Shown here piece after piece: positions 29,731 to 38,582 of a stretch of DNA of 64,000 nt. Within the stretch, counting starts at the first letter, position 1, and each line of letters starts with the position of its first letter. Under the pieces are notes generated by a model. The model saw only the letters and a program-made list of their open reading frames with translations. It had not been told where the DNA came from and ran no database searches. This stretch comes from Pigmentiphaga litoralis (lineage in GTDB: Bacteria; Pseudomonadota; Gammaproteobacteria; Burkholderiales; Burkholderiaceae_B). The DNA lies in assembly GCF_013408655.1 (NCBI RefSeq), contig NZ_JACCBP010000002.1, positions 248,001-312,000 of the forward strand, written 5' to 3'. The position numbers were made by a program, and so were the translations under genes.

Positions 29731-30375
29731 TCAGGGCGACAGCCGCGCAATGCGCCAGGCATCGCCTTCGCCTTCGCCTTCGCGCACGTACGCCAGTCGG
29801 TCGTGCAACCGCGACGGGCGGCCCTGCCAGAATTCAAAGCGGTCGGGCACGACGCGGTAGCCGCCCCAATGGGCGGGCCGGGGCGGATCGTCGCCCAGGC
29901 GTGCGCGGAATTCGGCTTCGCGCTCCCGCAGCCATTCGCGGCGCGGGATCTCGGTGCTCTGGTCGGATGCCCAGGCGCCGATACGCGACGCCAGCGGACG
30001 GCTCTTGAAGTAGGCATCGGACTGTTCTTCCGACACCTTTTCGACCCGCCCTTCGATCCGGATCTGCCGTTCGTGCGGCGCCCAGAAGAACAGCAGGCTG
30101 GCCCACGGGTGGCCGTCCAGCTGGTGTCCCTTGCTGGAGTGATAGTTGGTGTAGAAGACAAAACCGCGTTCGTCGTAGTCCTTCAACAGCACGATCCGCG
30201 CGGCGGGCCGGCCGTCATCTTTGACGGTAGCCAGCGTCATGGCGTTGGGATCAAGCAGGTTGTCCTGCAGCGCCTGTTCGAACCAGGCGGTGAACTGGTC
30301 GACCGGTGAAGGCAGCGCGTCCGCCTCATGCAGCGCGCCTTGTTGATAGGTCTTGCGAAGGTCGGCTAGCGACAT
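29731..30375 (-). CDS. pdxH: Pyridoxamine 5'-phosphate oxidase
   Basis: This 214-residue FMN enzyme oxidises pyridoxamine- or pyridoxine-5'-phosphate to pyridoxal-5'-phosphate. Family blocks include [49 protein letters not shown] and the C-terminal RLSP end. ATG 30375 gives the normal start ([14 protein letters not shown]); the 17 additional upstream codons are not conserved. PLP made here is the cofactor of the Alr-like and class IV aminotransferase-like proteins elsewhere in the window, though that is no evidence of linkage. Confidence 0.96.
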   Translation of the reverse strand: MSLADLRKTYQQGALHEADALPSPVDQFTAWFEQALQDNLLDPNAMTLATVKDDGRPAARIVLLKDYDERGFVFYTNYHSSKGHQLDGHPWASLLFFWAPHERQIRIEGRVEKVSEEQSDAYFKSRPLASRIGAWASDQSTEIPRREWLREREAEFRARLGDDPPRPAHWGGYRVVPDRFEFWQGRPSRLHDRLAYVREGEGEGDAWRIARLSP

Positions 30376-30426
30376 GCTGGGAATCCCGGTAGATAAGATG
30401 AATGCGGATCGGCGCTCCAGCGGCAA

Positions 30427-31041
30427 CTATAGCGCTGCGTGCGGATCCTGCTGCAGCTGCCGGACGATGTGTTCGAGCCGCCGGTCGCGAATGCCGCAGT
30501 CACGCAGGGCCTGCGCGGTGTCCATGACGTAATCCATGCACGGGCCGTAACGGCCGCGTGCGCGCCGGACAATGTCGAGCAAATGCTGTTCCTGCAATTC
30601 GCCGGTGTAGCCGCTGGCTTGCCGGTTGATGACGAAGGCCAGCGCCTTGACGTCGCCATCGGGCGTTGCGCAGGTCAGCCACTTCGGCAGGTAGGAGTCC
30701 ATCAGCATTTCGCGTTGCCACAGGTCATGGAATACCGGGCGCAACTGGTCTTCGGGCACCTGCAGGACGACGCCGCGGCAGTTGCCGCCGCGGTCCAGGC
30801 CGAACACCAGGCCCGGGTCGTCGGGGGATCCCCTGTTGATGCGCGACCACAGGCATAAGGACCGGTGGTAGCCCCGCACCCGCGCCATCTGCCGGCCAGC
30901 CGGGTCGAAGCCGGGCCGCCAGATCAGCGACCCATAACCGAACACCCACACATCGCCCGGCGGCCGCTGCGCCAGGGCGCGGTCCATCGAGGCAAGCAAC
31001 TGATCGGGGTCTAGTCGTGCGGCGGAACTTTGATCGGGCAA
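30427..31041 (-). CDS. Gamma-glutamylcyclotransferase, ChaC type
   Basis: This 204-residue protein has the ChaC signature VWVFGYGSLIWRPGF and the conserved YLPKWL and RYGPCMDYV regions; homologues degrade glutathione to 5-oxoproline and Cys-Gly. The start is uncertain: TTG 31041 has AAGGA seven bases upstream and adds the LDPDQLLAS segment typical of the family N-terminus, overlapping the preceding MFS gene by 31 bases; ATG 30987 would give 186 residues without a ribosome-binding site. The long open frame further upstream is the shadow of the MFS gene. Confidence 0.88.
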   Translation of the reverse strand: MPDQSSAARLDPDQLLASMDRALAQRPPGDVWVFGYGSLIWRPGFDPAGRQMARVRGYHRSLCLWSRINRGSPDDPGLVFGLDRGGNCRGVVLQVPEDQLRPVFHDLWQREMLMDSYLPKWLTCATPDGDVKALAFVINRQASGYTGELQEQHLLDIVRRARGRYGPCMDYVMDTAQALRDCGIRDRRLEHIVRQLQQDPHAAL

Positions 31042-32255
31042 GGCGGAGTCCTTGGCGGTCCATTGAAGATGCCACCCAGCAGCAGGCCGGTCGCCATCGT
31101 CCAGAAGGGCAGGCCGACGCCGGCCACGGCGCCCAGCGCGCCACAGGTCAGGGGCAGCGTGAACTGTCCCCCGTTGATCAAGGCCATGCGCAGGCCCAGC
31201 GCTTCGGCCGCGCGGCCCAGCGGCGCATAGGTATGCAGCAGGCTGAGCAGACTGGGCTGGCAACTGCCCAGGGCCAGTCCCAGCAGGAAGGCCAGGCCGA
31301 TCAGCACGGGCACCTGGGTAAACATGGGAAACAGCAGATACACCGTGCCGGCCGAGAACATGGCCGTGCGCAGCAGCTGCCAGGGCGTGAGCGCGCGCTG
31401 GATCCACGGCAGCAGCATGCGCACCACGAACGTGGCGGCGGCAAAGGTCGCCAGTATCACGCCGATGGTGGTGGCCGACAGGCCGATGCTGTTGCCAAAG
31501 ATTGGCATCATGAAAGCGTTGACGTCCCACGCGCCGGACAGCAGCAGCGTGGCGACCAGGATCTTGCGCATGACCGGCATGGCCAGCAGGTCGCTGAGCT
31601 GGGCATTGTCCTGCCGGGCGACCAGGTTGAGCGTGCGAGGCAGCAGGCGCCGATAGTGGATCAATGCAACCAGTGCGCCCAGCGGCGCGAGGGTCAGGAT
31701 GCCGAATGACCACCGGTAGCCCAGGTGGTCAATCGCCAGGCCCGCGACCAGCGGCCCGCTGAAGCCGGATATCGACATCGAGATCGACAGCCGCGCGAAG
31801 TTCACGATGCGCCGTTCGGGCGGCATGTTGGCGCCCATCAGGTTCTGCGCGGCAATGATGTAGAGCATGCAGCCGATGCCCACCGTACAGCTCGACAGGA
31901 ACAGCACTTCGGTGCGGGTGATCACAAAGGGAAGCACGCTGCCGAAGATCAGCAGCAGCGTGCCGACGCGCATGGGCCGGCGCACGCCGATGCGGTCCAC
32001 CCAGCGCCCGGTGTGCACCGACAGCAGCATGGGCAACAGCGCGAACAGCGCCATCAGCACGCCGACGGTAAAGCTGGACGCGCCCTGGCTGAGCGAGCCC
32101 AGTGCGACGGTGACCCGGCCGCCGGTCAATGCAAAGTGATTGAGAATCGCCAGGCCGCAAAAGACGTACACGCCGCGGTTGGAGAGTGTGGAGTTGGGCG
32201 CAGTCTCGTGCGCGGTGCCTTCGGGCACCTGTCGTTGTGAACCGTCTTCGGCCAA
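31011..32255 (-). CDS. Major facilitator superfamily permease
   Basis: This 414-residue protein is a polytopic inner-membrane transporter with about 12 hydrophobic segments. The MFS loop 2-3 motif appears as HTGRWVDRIGVRRPMRVG, and there is a glycine-rich helix before ISGFSGPLVAGLAIDHLG (motif C-like). Substrate unknown. The start is a TTG at 32255 with a poor ribosome-binding site; GTG 32228 is an alternative. It lies 89 bp downstream of the phosphatase gene on the same strand and could be a late member of that transcript. It is unrelated in layout to the sensor-MFS fusion at 39643. Confidence 0.85.
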   Translation of the reverse strand: MAEDGSQRQVPEGTAHETAPNSTLSNRGVYVFCGLAILNHFALTGGRVTVALGSLSQGASSFTVGVLMALFALLPMLLSVHTGRWVDRIGVRRPMRVGTLLLIFGSVLPFVITRTEVLFLSSCTVGIGCMLYIIAAQNLMGANMPPERRIVNFARLSISMSISGFSGPLVAGLAIDHLGYRWSFGILTLAPLGALVALIHYRRLLPRTLNLVARQDNAQLSDLLAMPVMRKILVATLLLSGAWDVNAFMMPIFGNSIGLSATTIGVILATFAAATFVVRMLLPWIQRALTPWQLLRTAMFSAGTVYLLFPMFTQVPVLIGLAFLLGLALGSCQPSLLSLLHTYAPLGRAAEALGLRMALINGGQFTLPLTCGALGAVAGVGLPFWTMATGLLLGGIFNGPPRTPPCPIKVPPHD

Positions 32256-32344
32256 AGCGTGGGAACCGATCCTGAAGTTTGCCGGAAGGTCGCGGCCGGC
32301 CCGGCCCGGTCAATGCCGGGTGCGAGCGCCGCGATTGAGCATGT

Positions 32345-34426
32345 TCATTCTACTCCCGGCGCCTGGCCGCCAAGGTAACGAAGTGACAGGCTGGTCATGT
32401 CGTCGGCCTGCGCCGCGCCCCGTTCGAACGTCCGCACATCGTCGATCACGCGCTGCGACAGCATGTCGATCGGCGTGTCGGGCGCGATGCGCGCCAGCGA
32501 TGCCTGCAGGCGCGCGTCGCCATATTCCTGGCCGTCGACATCAAAGGCTTCGGTAATGCCGTCGGTGTACAGGTATAGCGTGTCGCCGGGGGCAAGCTGC
32601 ACCTTGCCCTGCTGGTAGGCAAAGCCTTCATGCACGGCGACGGCAATGCCGCGCGTGCGGGGCAGGGGTGACAGATCGCCATCCCGCCGGATCAGCCACG
32701 GCGGGTTGTGGCCCGCGTTGACGTAATCGACCTGGCCGGTCGACAGATCGATCACGGCGTAGAACACGGTCACGAACAGCATCTGTTCGTTTTCGGCGGC
32801 CAGCAGGTCGTTCAGGCGTTGCAGGCAGGCGGACGGTGAATCGACAAACAGCGCGGTGGACTTGAGCAGCGTGCGCGAGATCGCCATGAACAGCGCGGCG
32901 GGCACGCCCTTGCCGGACACGTCGGCAATCACGAAGCCGAAGCGGTTGGCGTCGATCGGGAAGTAATCGTAGAAGTCGCCGCCGACTTCGCGCGCGGGGG
33001 TGATGTGGCAGAACACATTGACGCGGGGGTCGACCGGCATGTCGCGCGGCAGGATGCTCAACTGCACCTGGCTTGCGATCTGCAATTCCTGCTGCAGGCC
33101 GGCCAGCCTGGTCTTGCTGACCAGGGCGTCGCGCAGTTCGATCACCATGGTCGACAGACTGTTGTGTTGATCCACGATCCGGCGGGTCAGGTCGCCCATG
33201 ATGCGGGCCAGGCGGCGTAGTTGATCGTCGTCGCGGTCCTGGGTGACGGGCGCCGCGGCGACGGAGTCGGACGCCGGGCCGTCCAGCAGCGCCAGCACTT
33301 CATCGCGCCGGGTCATATCGGTGGCGTCGGCCAGCGCGTGCAGTTCGCGGCGGATCACGCTTTCCTGGCGGCGCCGCACGCGTTCGCGCAGCGCGCGGCT
33401 GGCGGCCAGTTCCTGCGCGTTCATCCGGAACGCGGCCACGGCCTGCGCGATACGGCCGATTTCGTCGGATCCGCCCGCGTCGAGCCGCACGGTGGCGTCG
33501 CCGCGGGACAGGGCCTGCAGCGCGGCAATGGCAGCCTGCAAGGGACGGAAGCTGCGCCACAGATAGAAGTTGACGAGGGCCAGGCCGACCAGCGCCAGCA
33601 ACAAGGCGCCGGCGATGGCGAGCCGGCCCACCCAGCGGCTGGCGGCCAGACTGTCGGTCGCGTCGCTGAGCGTGACGATCGCGCCCACCGCGCCGTCGGC
33701 AATGTCGCGCACCGGCACACTGATCAGGCTGTAGATACGGTTGTCGAAATCAACTTGTTCGGCCAGAGCGGCGCGCGGGCTGACAGACAGCGCGGCGCGC
33801 TGCCACAAACCCGGATCGGTCGATGCCGCGAGCCGGCCGCGCAAGGTCAGCAAGGTCACGCTGGCGCCCGCGCGGGATGCGTAGCGGCGCAGCGCGTGCT
33901 GTACGTCGCGGCCGACGACGAGGGCTGCCGGGCTGTCGCCGATCTTCAGCGGGCTGGCCGCGATCACCGGCAATTGCGTGGCCGAGGCCTGGCGCAGGCC
34001 CGCTGCGGCCTGCCCGGTCAGCACCCGGTCCAGCGTGCTGGCGTCGAGCACGGCCAGGCCGGCGTTCTTGCCGGCCGTGTACAGCGGTTCGCGATCGGCG
34101 CCGATGACGGCAATGAAGTCGATGCTGTCGGCCGACCCCACATCGATGCCCAGCGACGCCAGCGCGCGCGCGGCATCGTCCCGGTCGCCCCGGGCAAGCG
34201 CCGCGCCAAAGGCCAGGTTCATGGCGATGGCGCCTGCACGAGCGCCGAGCGCCCCGGTTTCCACGGCGACGATCTCGCCCCACAAGGCGGACTGGGCGGC
34301 GATCGACGTTTGCGCCAGGCGCTGTTCGAGCAGCCGGTCACGGACCAGGCTGGCGCTGCCCAGGCCAACGGTCAATGCGCCGAAGCCCAGCGCGACGATC
34401 AAGGTAATGCGGGAACGGAGCAGCAT
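32345..34426 (-). CDS. Membrane-bound PP2C phosphatase of the RsbU/SpoIIE type
   Basis: This 693-residue protein has a membrane segment at residues 5-27, a periplasmic region of about 240 residues, a second membrane segment (about 275-297), a HAMP-like linker and a coiled segment, then a C-terminal PP2C domain. Metal and catalytic motifs are intact: VGGDFYDYF (about 481-489), IADVSGKGVPAALFM, NAGHNPPW, LYTDGITEAF and ADDMTSL. Such phosphatases dephosphorylate STAS-domain anti-sigma antagonists. It is the last gene of the eight-gene operon, its start sharing one base with the previous stop (TGATG). The likely partners are the STAS protein at 46159 and the kinase at 45631; that pairing is inference. 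Confidence 0.92.
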   Translation of the reverse strand: MLLRSRITLIVALGFGALTVGLGSASLVRDRLLEQRLAQTSIAAQSALWGEIVAVETGALGARAGAIAMNLAFGAALARGDRDDAARALASLGIDVGSADSIDFIAVIGADREPLYTAGKNAGLAVLDASTLDRVLTGQAAAGLRQASATQLPVIAASPLKIGDSPAALVVGRDVQHALRRYASRAGASVTLLTLRGRLAASTDPGLWQRAALSVSPRAALAEQVDFDNRIYSLISVPVRDIADGAVGAIVTLSDATDSLAASRWVGRLAIAGALLLALVGLALVNFYLWRSFRPLQAAIAALQALSRGDATVRLDAGGSDEIGRIAQAVAAFRMNAQELAASRALRERVRRRQESVIRRELHALADATDMTRRDEVLALLDGPASDSVAAAPVTQDRDDDQLRRLARIMGDLTRRIVDQHNSLSTMVIELRDALVSKTRLAGLQQELQIASQVQLSILPRDMPVDPRVNVFCHITPAREVGGDFYDYFPIDANRFGFVIADVSGKGVPAALFMAISRTLLKSTALFVDSPSACLQRLNDLLAAENEQMLFVTVFYAVIDLSTGQVDYVNAGHNPPWLIRRDGDLSPLPRTRGIAVAVHEGFAYQQGKVQLAPGDTLYLYTDGITEAFDVDGQEYGDARLQASLARIAPDTPIDMLSQRVIDDVRTFERGAAQADDMTSLSLRYLGGQAPGVE

Positions 34427-35508
34427 CAGCGGGCTCCGGAACGAGGCGGGGAGGAGGTGGAGGCAGGCGTCGAGGCGGCAGCGTCGTCACGATCAAGACT
34501 GGCTGGCAGGGGATCGGCATTCGCAACAGCATCGGCGTCAGCAACAGCATCAGCGTCAGCAACGGCATCCGCATTCGCATCAGCATCAGCATCAGCATCA
34601 GCATCAGCAACAGCAACCGCATCGGCATCGGCATCGGCATCGGCATCAGCCCCGGCAACGGCATCGGCATCCGCAACAGCTGCTGCCGGACCTCCGGCGT
34701 GTTGCGTGCGGTCCTGCGTAGTCACCGGCGCCATGCCCCGCGCCACGCGGGTCCAGGCGGCCACGGGTTCGCGCTGGCTGCCGTCGAAATCCACCGCCAG
34801 CAATTCCTGCGCGTAGGCATCGAAGGCCTCGCGCCGTTCGCGTTGCGCGACCTGGCCGTCGGCCACGGCGCGGAATGCCTGCGCGACCGCGTCGCGGCCC
34901 TGTGCGGCAGCGGACAGATCGTTATCGAAACGTCCGGCGGCATTGGCGGCAAGGGCGTCGCGCAATTGCGCGCGCCGCCTGTCCAGCAAGGCGCCCGCCG
35001 CCAGGGCCGCCACGATGCCGGCCAGCAGCGCAAACAACACCGTCGTGATGGCGCACACCTGGCGCACCCGGTCGAACGCGGCCGCAAGTTCGGCCGGCGC
35101 CGTGCTGATGGCAATGGCGCCCAGCGCTTCGCCCGCCACCGCAATCGGGACACGCACCGTGTCGCGCGCCACCGCACCCGCGCGGTCCACGCGGTTCAGC
35201 GTGGCCCCGGCGGCATTCGTCAGCGTGATGTTGGCCAGGCCGGGCACGTCGTCCAGCGTGCGTTGCAATGCGGCCTGCACGCCGGGCAATCGGTCGAACG
35301 GAATGCCGTAGCGTCCGGCTTTTTCGAACTGCTGCACCAGGGTGCGCGCAACCGATTCGGCCAGCAGGCTGGCATCCTGGCGGGCATCGTTTTCCACCGT
35401 GCGCTGAACGTGCGCCAGAACGAGCAGGCTCCCCAGCCCGCCGATGGCAAGCACCAGCAGCGCGGTGACCAGACCGGTGCGCAGCATGGCGCGGCGGTTA
35501 TTGGACAT
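34426..35508 (-). CDS. Membrane sensor-like protein with Asp-Ala repeat tail
   Basis: This 360-residue protein has a membrane segment (about residues 9-32), a periplasmic domain of about 120 residues, a second membrane segment (about 155-175), and a cytoplasmic part with no enzyme domain. The periplasmic domain resembles that of the MFS fusion in the same operon: both have GIPF, then a GV-A-L segment, an AAG turn with RV, and a VRVPI/VRAPI strand before GAI/GAV. A short HAMP-like helix follows. The last 90 residues are dominated by alternating Asp and Ala (34513-34680). GGGAGA seven bases before ATG 35508 sets the start. Function unknown. Confidence 0.8.
   Translation of the reverse strand: MSNNRRAMLRTGLVTALLVLAIGGLGSLLVLAHVQRTVENDARQDASLLAESVARTLVQQFEKAGRYGIPFDRLPGVQAALQRTLDDVPGLANITLTNAAGATLNRVDRAGAVARDTVRVPIAVAGEALGAIAISTAPAELAAAFDRVRQVCAITTVLFALLAGIVAALAAGALLDRRRAQLRDALAANAAGRFDNDLSAAAQGRDAVAQAFRAVADGQVAQRERREAFDAYAQELLAVDFDGSQREPVAAWTRVARGMAPVTTQDRTQHAGGPAAAVADADAVAGADADADADADAVAVADADADADADANADAVADADAVADADAVANADPLPASLDRDDAAASTPASTSSPPRSGAR
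34513..34680 (-). repeat. In-frame GCATCA/GCATCG hexamer repeat encoding an Asp-Ala tract
   Basis: About 168 bp of degenerate 6-bp units (plus strand GCATCA, GCATCG, GCAACA, GCGTCA) encode a tract of nearly pure Ala-Asp with occasional Val and Asn. The unit is a multiple of three, so length changes keep the frame. It lies in the predicted cytoplasmic tail. Confidence 0.9.
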
Positions 35509-36529
35509 CGTCGATCTCCCGCAGGCCAGCGGTGGCGATGGCGACGTGGCGCTCCGCCGCCGCCCAGGCCCGGCGCGTGTCATGCGCTGCGCCGAAAAGC
35601 GAGGAAGGCGGCGCCATGACGCGTGATGTTGCGGTTGCATTCGCGTCTGCTGTCGCAGCGTGTCCCGTCGCAGCGTTTCCCGTCACGGCATATCCCGTCA
35701 CGGCATATCCCGTCACGGCATATCCCGTCACGGCATATCCCGTCACGGCGTGGCCCGTCGTGGCATGTCCCGTCACGGCGTGGCCCGTCGTGGCATGTCC
35801 TGTCGTGGCATGTCCTGTCACGGCGTGTCCTGTCACAGCGTGTCCCGTTGCGGCATGTTCCGTCGAGCCCGCCGGCGTCGTGCTGTCATCGGGCGATGCC
35901 CCGGACAGAATTAGGGCCACCTCGTGGAAGGGCCGCATCATCCGCGTGGTCACTATCATGGCGGCGGCGATCGCCAGCAACACGGCCACGGCGGCGACGG
36001 GCAGCAGCGGCTGCAGGATTGGCCATGCTTTCGTCCACAGGGCCAGGTCGCCGTTGCCGCTGCCGTCGTCGTCGGCCAGCGTGACGGCAATGCCGCCCGC
36101 GGGTGTGCCCAGGTCGGTGTCGACCCGCGCGCCCAGCACGGTTTCGCCGCGCGTGGCGATCTGCCAGGTCTCGTCCGTGGCCAGCCGCGCGACCCAATCT
36201 TCGCCCACCGGTGCGCCGATCACGCCGCGGTCGGTGCTGTACAGCAGGGTGGCGTCGGGCAGGAAGACATCAATTGCCAGCACGTCGTTCGCCCCGCCTT
36301 TTTCGCGTTCGATCAATGTCTGCAGCATGCCCATCTGCTCCAGGGTCAGCCCGATGGCAAGGTTGCTGTCGACCGTATTCTTGAGCGTGTTCAACAGATA
36401 CGCGCCACGGGCACGTTCGATGTCATCGCGGATGCGCTGGCTGGCCCGGCCCGCGGTCAGCGCGGTGGCGGCAAGCACCGCAAGCACAGCCACCACCAGG
36501 ATCCAGGAAAGACGGCTGCGGTAGCTCAT
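35498..36529 (-). CDS. Membrane sensor-like protein with 14 pentapeptide repeats
   Basis: This 343-residue protein has a membrane segment at residues 6-27, a periplasmic domain (about 28-165), a second membrane segment (about 172-192) and a cytoplasmic tail. The periplasmic domain shares with the product of 41625-42323 a [18 protein letters not shown] segment, a VLFST/LLYST strand and a PVGED turn, so the two are probably paralogues. The tail holds 14 repeats of a [10 protein letters not shown] pentapeptide. A perfect AAGGAGG precedes ATG 36529, the strongest ribosome-binding site in the operon. The stop is inside the next gene (11-base overlap). No enzymatic motif is visible. Confidence 0.8.
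   Translation of the reverse strand: MSYRSRLSWILVVAVLAVLAATALTAGRASQRIRDDIERARGAYLLNTLKNTVDSNLAIGLTLEQMGMLQTLIEREKGGANDVLAIDVFLPDATLLYSTDRGVIGAPVGEDWVARLATDETWQIATRGETVLGARVDTDLGTPAGGIAVTLADDDGSGNGDLALWTKAWPILQPLLPVAAVAVLLAIAAAMIVTTRMMRPFHEVALILSGASPDDSTTPAGSTEHAATGHAVTGHAVTGHATTGHATTGHAVTGHATTGHAVTGYAVTGYAVTGYAVTGYAVTGNAATGHAATADANATATSRVMAPPSSLFGAAHDTRRAWAAAERHVAIATAGLREIDDVQ
35655..35864 (-). repeat. 15-bp tandem repeat, 14 units, in frame
   Basis: Fourteen contiguous 15-bp units, consensus on the plus strand ACGGCATATCCCGTC with variants such as GTGGCATGTCCCGTC. Four central units (35685-35744) are identical. They encode pentapeptides of the type Gly-His/Tyr-Ala-Val-Thr. Confidence 0.95.
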
Positions 36530-37878
36530 GACGCCTCCTTCGACATCGCCTGCGCGTGGCGCCCGGCGGCCGAGCGCACGCGAGGATCGGCATCTGGATG
36601 TGCATTCGCATCCGCATCGGCAATAACGCCCGCGTCGACGTCCGAATCGTCATCTGCAGTTGTATCTGCGACCGTGACCTCGTCTGCGCGTGCAATGGGA
36701 CGCTGGACTGCATCAGTGCCGATCATTGCCACTGCAACTGCCCCTGCACCCGTAACCGCACCCGCCGCGTCACTTGCATCTCGCCCCACATATCGCCGAT
36801 GCGCCTGCGACGCGCATGCCACCAGCAGCGCATTGGGCGCCATGCCCGCGGTAGCCGCGACCTGCTCCAGCCGCAGGTCGGCGCCAAACAGCACGGCGTG
36901 CATGCCGGGTTGCACCCGGCCTTCGCCCAGCGCCGTCACGTCCACGGTGATCAACCCCATGCTGACGCCGCCAACGACCGGCGCCAGTCCACCGGCCAGC
37001 GCCACTTGTCCGCAGTTGGCGAGCGCGAAGGGCAGGCCGTCGCCGTAGCCGATCGCCAGCGTGGCCACGGTGCAGGCACGGGGCGTCCGGAAGCTGCCGG
37101 CGTAGCCGATTTCCGTGCCGGCGGGCACGGTCGCGACCCGCAGCACAGGCGCGCTCAGCGTGGCCGCGGGCATCAGGCCTTGCGGGGTGGATGGCGTGGT
37201 GTCGACGCCGTACAGCGCGCTGCCGACGCGCGCCATGTCCATGTGCCAGCCGCGGTCGGCAAAGACGCACGAAGAGGTGGCGATGCTGCGCGCGGCGCGC
37301 GGCAGGCGGTCGGTCCACGTGACGAAGCGCGCGCGCTGTTCGACGTTTTCGGTGGCGTCCGGATCGGCGAAGCGGCCCAGGTGAGTCACCCAGGCCATCA
37401 CGTCCAGGCCGTGCAGCAGGTCAGGGCGCGCGATCAGCCGCGAGACGGCCGCGGCATCCAGGCCGACCCGGGTCAGGCCGCTGTCGAGATGGACGGCGAC
37501 CTTGAGCGGGCCGTGCTGGCGTGCGTCGGCACTGGCCAGTTGCAGTTCGCGTTCATCGACCAGCACCGGCACGATGTCGTGGGTGCGGCAACGGGCGGCG
37601 TCGGCACCGGCCAGGCCATTGAGCACGAACACGCGCCCGGTGGGCACGATGCGCCGGACGTCCAGGGCGGCCTGAAAGTGATCGACCCAGAAGTCGCTGC
37701 AGCCCAGCGAAGACAGCAGTGGCACGACGTGCGCGGCCCCCAGTCCGTACGCGTCGTTCTTGACGACGGCGCCGATATGACGGCCCTGGTAGCGGCTGGC
37801 CACCGCGCGCCAGTTGTGGCGGATGGCGGCCAGGTCGATCGTGATGGTGGGGCGGTCCAGAGATAAGCCAGCAGTCAT
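36526..37878 (-). CDS. Alanine racemase-like PLP enzyme with extended tail
   Basis: This 450-residue protein has the fold-type III barrel and C-terminal domain of alanine racemases. PLP lysine K40 is in AVVKNDAYGLG, the second catalytic base candidate Y259 in GTEIGYAGSF, and R217 in MARVGSALYG. Several usual residues differ: the CMDQ motif reads VSMGL (Asp to Gly) and the ANSA stretch reads ATSSC. The last 75 residues are low-complexity Asp/Ala. It may be a racemase with altered specificity or a relative acting on another amino acid; a housekeeping role seems less likely given its setting between an acetyltransferase and sensor genes. Confidence 0.85.
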   Translation of the reverse strand: MTAGLSLDRPTITIDLAAIRHNWRAVASRYQGRHIGAVVKNDAYGLGAAHVVPLLSSLGCSDFWVDHFQAALDVRRIVPTGRVFVLNGLAGADAARCRTHDIVPVLVDERELQLASADARQHGPLKVAVHLDSGLTRVGLDAAAVSRLIARPDLLHGLDVMAWVTHLGRFADPDATENVEQRARFVTWTDRLPRAARSIATSSCVFADRGWHMDMARVGSALYGVDTTPSTPQGLMPAATLSAPVLRVATVPAGTEIGYAGSFRTPRACTVATLAIGYGDGLPFALANCGQVALAGGLAPVVGGVSMGLITVDVTALGEGRVQPGMHAVLFGADLRLEQVAATAGMAPNALLVACASQAHRRYVGRDASDAAGAVTGAGAVAVAMIGTDAVQRPIARADEVTVADTTADDDSDVDAGVIADADANAHPDADPRVRSAAGRHAQAMSKEAS

Positions 37879-38582
37879 CGCGCTGCTCCGGAAGCGCCTG
37901 CCGCCGCATCACCCGCCCGACATTCCCGCAACAGCAGATACCGCTGCAGTCCGCCATACCGCGTCACGGTCGCGCGGATCTCGAAGCCTTCGGCCTGCAG
38001 GTTCTGCAAGCTTGCGGTGTTGCCCGGCGCCGCCGTCGAAAACAGCAGGGGTGTATCGCCCGCCAAGGCCACACGTTGCCGGATCGATGCGCGCTGCAGG
38101 CCCGCGCCACGATGCGACGGCGCGACGGCGGCGCCCGCCAGCTTGGCAATGCCGCGGTCCGCGGCGTAGCCCAGTTCCGCACGGGGGTCGTCGTAGGCAA
38201 GGATCTCGGTCTGCAGCACGCCGTACGCGATCAACGCGCCGTGGTCGAAGCATCCCAGGATGCGTCCTCGTCCGGCCAGCAGTCCCGCAAAGAAATCACG
38301 CGTCTCGGGCTTGACCACGTCCGGCCCGGCCGACCCGATGGATAGCCGGTGCAAGTGTTCGATGGCATCCAGATGGCCGGCGCCCAGCACCTGCCAGGCG
38401 TCGTCCTGCCCAGCAGCGCCCTGACCAGCACGGTCCCCACCAGCCCCATCCCGCCAAGCCCCATCCCGCCCAGCCTCATTCCGACCAGCCTTATCCCGAC
38501 CAGCACCATCCCCACCAGCCTCGTCCCGACCAGCCTTCTCCCCCCGAGCCTCTTCCACCCCGCCCGCTCCGCCTCCGATCAT
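37875..38582 (-). CDS. GNAT family N-acetyltransferase with N-terminal repeat
   Basis: This 235-residue protein has a GNAT domain from about residue 66; the acetyl-CoA pyrophosphate loop reads VAPSHRGAGLQRASI and the following NTASLQNLQAEGFE is the usual Asn helix. Before it are about ten pentapeptide units such as KAGRD, GAGRD and EAGRD (38388-38537). It overlaps both neighbours by four bases. The substrate is unknown; an amino acid produced by the adjacent racemase-like enzyme is possible. Much of the repeat could be skipped if translation began later, but no better start with a ribosome-binding site is seen. Confidence 0.8.
   Translation of the reverse strand: MIGGGAGGVEEARGEKAGRDEAGGDGAGRDKAGRNEAGRDGAWRDGAGGDRAGQGAAGQDDAWQVLGAGHLDAIEHLHRLSIGSAGPDVVKPETRDFFAGLLAGRGRILGCFDHGALIAYGVLQTEILAYDDPRAELGYAADRGIAKLAGAAVAPSHRGAGLQRASIRQRVALAGDTPLLFSTAAPGNTASLQNLQAEGFEIRATVTRYGGLQRYLLLRECRAGDAAAGASGAAR
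38388..38537 (-). repeat. Degenerate 15-bp in-frame repeat, about 10 units
   Basis: About ten 15-bp units encode pentapeptides with the pattern x-Ala-Gly-Arg-Asp and variants at the start of the GNAT protein. The same unit length as in the gene at 35498 but an unrelated sequence. Confidence 0.85.

Noticed and set aside
35655..35864. Possible CRISPR array
   Set aside because: The 15-bp units are contiguous with no spacers and translate in frame as pentapeptides of a membrane protein.
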